DNA from: Oscillospiraceae bacterium
GTDB taxonomy: Bacteria; Bacillota; Clostridia; Oscillospirales; Oscillospiraceae
Reading direction: 5' to 3'
Assembly (NCBI GenBank): GCA_031255955.1
Contig: JAIRRO010000005.1
Location: forward strand, 1-6,600
Length of the DNA: 6,600 nt
Below are positions 3,975 through 6,600 of this stretch, piece by piece (position 1 is the stretch's first letter; each line of letters starts with the position of its first letter). The notes below the pieces were generated by a model. The model did not search any database. It saw nothing but the letters and a program-made list of their open reading frames with translations, and was not told where the DNA came from. The position numbers and the translations under genes were made by a program.

Positions 3975-5477
3975 ATGGCATATATCTATGAGGAACCCTC
4001 ACGCACCTTCTCTGAATTTTTGCTTGTCCCCGGGTATTCCGGCGTGAACTGCACCCCCGCGAACGTAAGTCTGCGCTGCCCGCTTGTCCGCTTCAAAAAC
4101 GGTGAGACGCCTTCCCTGCAAATGAATATCCCGCTCGTTTCCGCCATAATGCAAGCGGTTTCGGATGATAAAATGGCGGTCGCCCTAGCTAAAGAGGGCG
4201 GCGTATCTTTTATCTTCTGCTCTCAATCAATAGAAGAACAAGCGGCGATGGTCGCCCGCGTGAAGTCATATAAGGCGGGCTTTGTGACCTCCGATTCCAA
4301 TATCCGCCCCGATGCGACGCTGCGCGATATTATCGCACTTAAAGAAAAAACCGGGCACTCCACCATTGCCGTCACGGACGACGGGACAAGCTCCGGGCGG
4401 CTCTTGGGCATTGTCGCCAGCCGCGATTACAGGGTGTCGCGAATGACAGGGGATGAGCGCGTCGCTGAATTTATGACGCCGATAGAAAAGCTCGTCACGG
4501 CGCCCGCTTCAACGGCGCTGCACGAAGCCAACGATATAATCTGGGAACACAAGCTAAATGCCCTGCCGATAATCGACGAGAACGGGCATTTATTATATAT
4601 GGTGTTCCGCAAGGACTATGAATCGCACAAGGAAAACCCGCTGGAGCTGCTGGACGACGACAAAAAATACGTCGTCGGCGCGGGCATCAACACGCGCGAC
4701 TACGCGGAGCGCATCCCCGCGTTAATGGAAGCTGGTGCGGACATTTTTTGCATCGATTCCTCTGAGGGATATACCGAGTGGCAAAAGCTGACGCTTGAAT
4801 GGGCGCGGCAGCATTACGGCGATAAAATTAAAATCGGCGCGGGCAATGTCGTGGACGCCGACGGCTTCCGCTTTCTGGCTGATTGCGGGGCGGATTTCGT
4901 AAAGGTCGGCATCGGCGGCGGGGCAATTTGCATAACGCGTGAGCAAAAGGGCATAGGGCGCGGACAGGCGACGGCGGTTATTGAGGTCGCGCGCGCGCGC
5001 GACGAATATTTCGCGGAAACGGGCATATATGTTCCCATATGCTCAGACGGCGGCATCGTCCACGATTATCATATGGCGCTTGCCCTGGCTATGGGCGCGG
5101 ACTTTTTGATGCTCGGGCGGTATTTTGCGCGGTTTGACGAAGCGCCGAGCATGCGCGTATCAGTCGGCGGCAGCTATATGAAGGAATATTGGGGAGAAGG
5201 CTCCTCCCGCGCGCGCAACTGGCAGCGGTATGACCTCGGCGGGTCGGATAAGCTGACCTTTGAGGAGGGCGTGGATTCTTACGTACCCTACGCCGGAGGC
5301 ATAAAGGAAAACATCGCGCTGACGCTGGGCAAGGTGCGCTCAACGATGTGCAACTGCGGCGCCGTGACGCTGGCGGAGCTGCAGAAACGCGCCCGCCTGA
5401 CGCTTGTGTCCGCAACCTCTATCGTCGAAAGCGGCGCGCACGACGTCGTTTTGAAGGAAAACACGCTGAATGTATAA
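3975..5477 (+). CDS. guaB: IMP dehydrogenase
   Basis: From the ATG at 3975 the product has 500 residues. It oxidises IMP to XMP with NAD+, the committed step of guanine nucleotide synthesis. The N-terminus MAYIYEEPSRTFSEFLLVPG and the whole layout follow the type known from Tritrichomonas foetus and many anaerobic bacteria rather than the B. subtilis type. Two CBS domains occupy about 100-220. Catalytic features match T. foetus numbering: Asp261 in CIDSSEG, the IGGG loop (313-316) with nucleophile Cys319 in ICITREQ, Asp358 in CSDGG, the flap Arg418-Tyr419 in NWQRYDLGG, and Glu431. Near the C-terminus, MCNCGA and GAHDV are conserved. The T. foetus gene is thought to have come from bacteria, which explains the likeness. 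The gene has its own promoter and a symmetric site at the transcript start. GMP reductase is excluded by the CBS domains and the Arg-Tyr flap. Confidence 0.95.
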   Translation: MAYIYEEPSRTFSEFLLVPGYSGVNCTPANVSLRCPLVRFKNGETPSLQMNIPLVSAIMQAVSDDKMAVALAKEGGVSFIFCSQSIEEQAAMVARVKSYKAGFVTSDSNIRPDATLRDIIALKEKTGHSTIAVTDDGTSSGRLLGIVASRDYRVSRMTGDERVAEFMTPIEKLVTAPASTALHEANDIIWEHKLNALPIIDENGHLLYMVFRKDYESHKENPLELLDDDKKYVVGAGINTRDYAERIPALMEAGADIFCIDSSEGYTEWQKLTLEWARQHYGDKIKIGAGNVVDADGFRFLADCGADFVKVGIGGGAICITREQKGIGRGQATAVIEVARARDEYFAETGIYVPICSDGGIVHDYHMALALAMGADFLMLGRYFARFDEAPSMRVSVGGSYMKEYWGEGSSRARNWQRYDLGGSDKLTFEEGVDSYVPYAGGIKENIALTLGKVRSTMCNCGAVTLAELQKRARLTLVSATSIVESGAHDVVLKENTLNV

Positions 5478-5486
5478 AACATAAAC

Positions 5487-5518
5487 CGAAAAATTAATAT
5501 AACGAAAAATTAATATAA
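5487..5518. repeat. Perfect 16-bp tandem duplication
   Basis: CGAAAAATTAATATAA occurs twice in direct succession (5487-5502 and 5503-5518) in the 55-bp gap between guaB and the next gene. It is very AT-rich against GC-rich surroundings and runs up to the ribosome binding site AAGAAGG (5518-5524). It probably arose by replication slippage, and it may help keep the mRNA unstructured at the start of the next gene. Confidence 0.9.
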
Positions 5519-5532
5519 AGAAGGTTTTTATC

Positions 5533-6444
5533 ATGACAAAACGAGAGCTTGTTCTATCAGCGCTGAGGCGCGAGCCTACAGAGCGCGTACCCGTCGGTTT
5601 CTGGTTCCACTTTATGCTGGAGGATCTGTTCGGGGAGGACGCCGACCGCAACATCGCCGCGCACAAGCAATATATCGCCGATTATGAGCCTGATTTCGTG
5701 AAAATTATGAGCGACGGCTTTTTCGGATATCCCGGAGATGGCGAGGCTCCGCTCGGCGCGGAGCATCCGTGGATTGCGGCGCAGGCGCGAATCGTGCGCG
5801 AGGTCGTCGCGGCGGCGGGCGGAGTCTGCTGCTTTTATAATGTGTTCGCGCCCGCCACGCTCCTGCGCGTGATTATGGGCGACGGGCAATTTTTATCCGA
5901 GCTGGAGCAAAACCCCGATAAAATAAAAGCCAAGCTGGACGTTATCGCGTCGGACTTTGCGACGCTGGCGCGGCTTGCTATGGAAAACGGCGCGGACGGC
6001 ATATATTTCAGCGTGCAAAACCCCGCGAGCGCGATAAGCGCGGAGACATATCGCAGGGTGCTGACCCCCGGCGAAAAATCCATACTTGCGGCGGTGGGGA
6101 ACGGAATTAATCTGCTGCATTGCTGCGGCTATGGCGATAACAAAAACGACCTTTCAATATGGACGGACTACGAAGCCGCCGCCGTCAACTGGGCAACGGC
6201 GATAGAGGGTCTTTCGCTGTCAAAAGGGCGCGAGCTGTTCGGCGGCAGATGCGTACTCGGCGGCTTTGACAACCGCGAGGGCGGCATACTGATGAGCGGC
6301 AACGAAGCCGCAGTGCGCGCCGAGGCTAAGCGTTTGCTTGCCGAAGCCGGTACTGTCGGCGTCATCCTCGGCGCGGACTGCACCGTCCCGCCCGAGTTTT
6401 CTCCCGAGCGCCTGCGCTGGGTGCGCGAGGCAGCAGGGTTATAA
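5533..6444 (+). CDS. URO-D superfamily protein, probable corrinoid-dependent methyltransferase type
   Basis: A 303-residue protein of the uroporphyrinogen decarboxylase superfamily (URO-D/MtaA-MtbA-CmuA-like TIM barrel). The opening MTKRELVLSALRREPTERVPVGFW is typical of the methyltransferase-like branch. The HemE arginine-rich substrate motif (RQAGR) is missing, so it is not a heme-pathway decarboxylase. A zinc signature is visible: H196-x-C198 in LLHCCGYG, and Cys283 in LGADCTVPPE near the C-terminus. These correspond to the His-x-Cys...Cys zinc ligands of methylcobamide:thiol methyltransferases. The protein is somewhat shorter than HemE and MtaA, which are about 340 residues. No corrinoid protein or MttB-type gene is in the window, so the substrate stays unknown. 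AAGAAGG (5518-5524) lies 8 bases before the ATG. With 55 bp behind guaB and no terminator or clear promoter between, read-through from guaB is likely. Confidence 0.82.
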   Translation: MTKRELVLSALRREPTERVPVGFWFHFMLEDLFGEDADRNIAAHKQYIADYEPDFVKIMSDGFFGYPGDGEAPLGAEHPWIAAQARIVREVVAAAGGVCCFYNVFAPATLLRVIMGDGQFLSELEQNPDKIKAKLDVIASDFATLARLAMENGADGIYFSVQNPASAISAETYRRVLTPGEKSILAAVGNGINLLHCCGYGDNKNDLSIWTDYEAAAVNWATAIEGLSLSKGRELFGGRCVLGGFDNREGGILMSGNEAAVRAEAKRLLAEAGTVGVILGADCTVPPEFSPERLRWVREAAGL

Positions 6445-6466
6445 GCGTTAGAAGGTAATATTTCTC

Positions 6467-6495
6467 TTGTACTCCGCTATCAAATTGTGTATAAT
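6467..6495 (+). promoter_or_regulatory. Sigma-A type promoter of the minD-like gene
   Basis: TTGTAC (6467-6472), a 17-base spacer and TATAAT (6490-6495). Transcription would begin near 6502, about 24 bases before the start codon, so the next gene has its own promoter independent of the URO-D gene. Confidence 0.75.
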
Positions 6496-6525
6496 AATCC
6501 AAACACGGCGAGAGGAGGGGTGCGT

Positions 6526-6600
6526 ATGGGGCGCGTTATAGTCGTGACCTCCGGAAAAGGGGGCACGGGCAAGACAACAACGGTCGCCGCGCTGTCCTCC
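6526..6600 (+). CDS. minD: MinD-type ATPase, N-terminal fragment (cut by window edge)
   Basis: The first 25 codons are in the window and read MGRVIVVTSGKGGTGKTTTV, then AALSS. The deviant Walker A motif KGGTGKTT (11-18), with its signature lysine at 11, defines the MinD/ParA ATPase class. The opening M-G-x-V-I-V-V-T-S-G-K-G-G is the one seen in septum-site protein MinD, which binds the membrane as an ATP dimer and helps place the division septum. The C-terminal membrane helix is outside the window. A strong ribosome binding site GAGGAGGGG (6512-6520) lies 5 bases before the ATG. minC, the usual upstream neighbour, is not here; the gene follows a metabolic gene and has its own promoter. Other MinD/ParA-like ATPases (Mrp, FlhG) cannot be fully excluded from 25 residues. 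Confidence 0.8.
   Translation, partial: MGRVIVVTSGKGGTGKTTTVAALSS

Noticed and set aside
5487..5518. The AT-rich duplication as a promoter of the URO-D gene
   Set aside because: No -35 box at proper spacing to a TATAAT-like box was found; the A/T content alone is not enough.
5533..6444. HemE, uroporphyrinogen decarboxylase of heme synthesis
   Set aside because: The arginine-rich RQAGR motif is missing, a zinc-ligand signature is present, and no heme genes are nearby.

Overview
The window looks like chromosomal DNA from a moderately GC-rich anaerobic Firmicute of the class Clostridia (an Oscillospirales- or Christensenellales-like genome). The grounds are AGGAGG-type ribosome binding sites, TTG and GTG starts beside ATG, sigma-A promoters with 17-18 bp spacers, the prs-pth pair, and an IMP dehydrogenase of the anaerobe/Tritrichomonas type. 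This placement is inferred from gene style; no rRNA marker is present.

Layout. Positions 1-74 hold the start of a leftward gene for an Rpn/PD-(D/E)XK transposase-like nuclease, with its own promoter and ribosome binding site. Positions 141-1017 hold no credible gene. They contain a short perfect hairpin, then a long imperfect inverted repeat (arms 268-459 and 673-873) around a 213-bp centre, then a GC-rich stretch ending in a small hairpin. A clear promoter at 1018-1046 starts a rightward block: a small cupin protein lacking the usual metal-binding histidines, PRPP synthetase (prs, TTG start) and peptidyl-tRNA hydrolase (pth, 3 bp after prs).

Directly after pth the base composition drops, and a complete type II toxin-antitoxin cassette follows (3160-3748): a strong promoter overlapped by a 14-bp perfect inverted repeat, a RelB/DinJ-type antitoxin and a YoeB/Txe-type RNase toxin that overlap by 8 bp. 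A short remnant-like reading frame lies behind it. A new promoter with a symmetric element at its start site drives guaB (IMP dehydrogenase, with CBS domains and all main catalytic residues). A 16-bp tandem duplication separates guaB from a URO-D-superfamily gene that carries a His-x-Cys...Cys zinc signature of corrinoid methyltransferases rather than HemE residues. The last 75 bases open a MinD-type ATPase gene with its own promoter.

How the genes relate. prs (PRPP) and guaB (IMP to XMP) both serve purine nucleotide supply, and pth is translation housekeeping. The toxin-antitoxin cassette appears inserted between the pth and guaB blocks. The points most worth following are the long inverted repeat beside the Rpn-type gene, the mixed RelB/YoeB pairing with its operator, the ligand-less cupin, and the symmetric element at the guaB start. 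I found no clear multi-gene novel system; the coding genes belong to known families.
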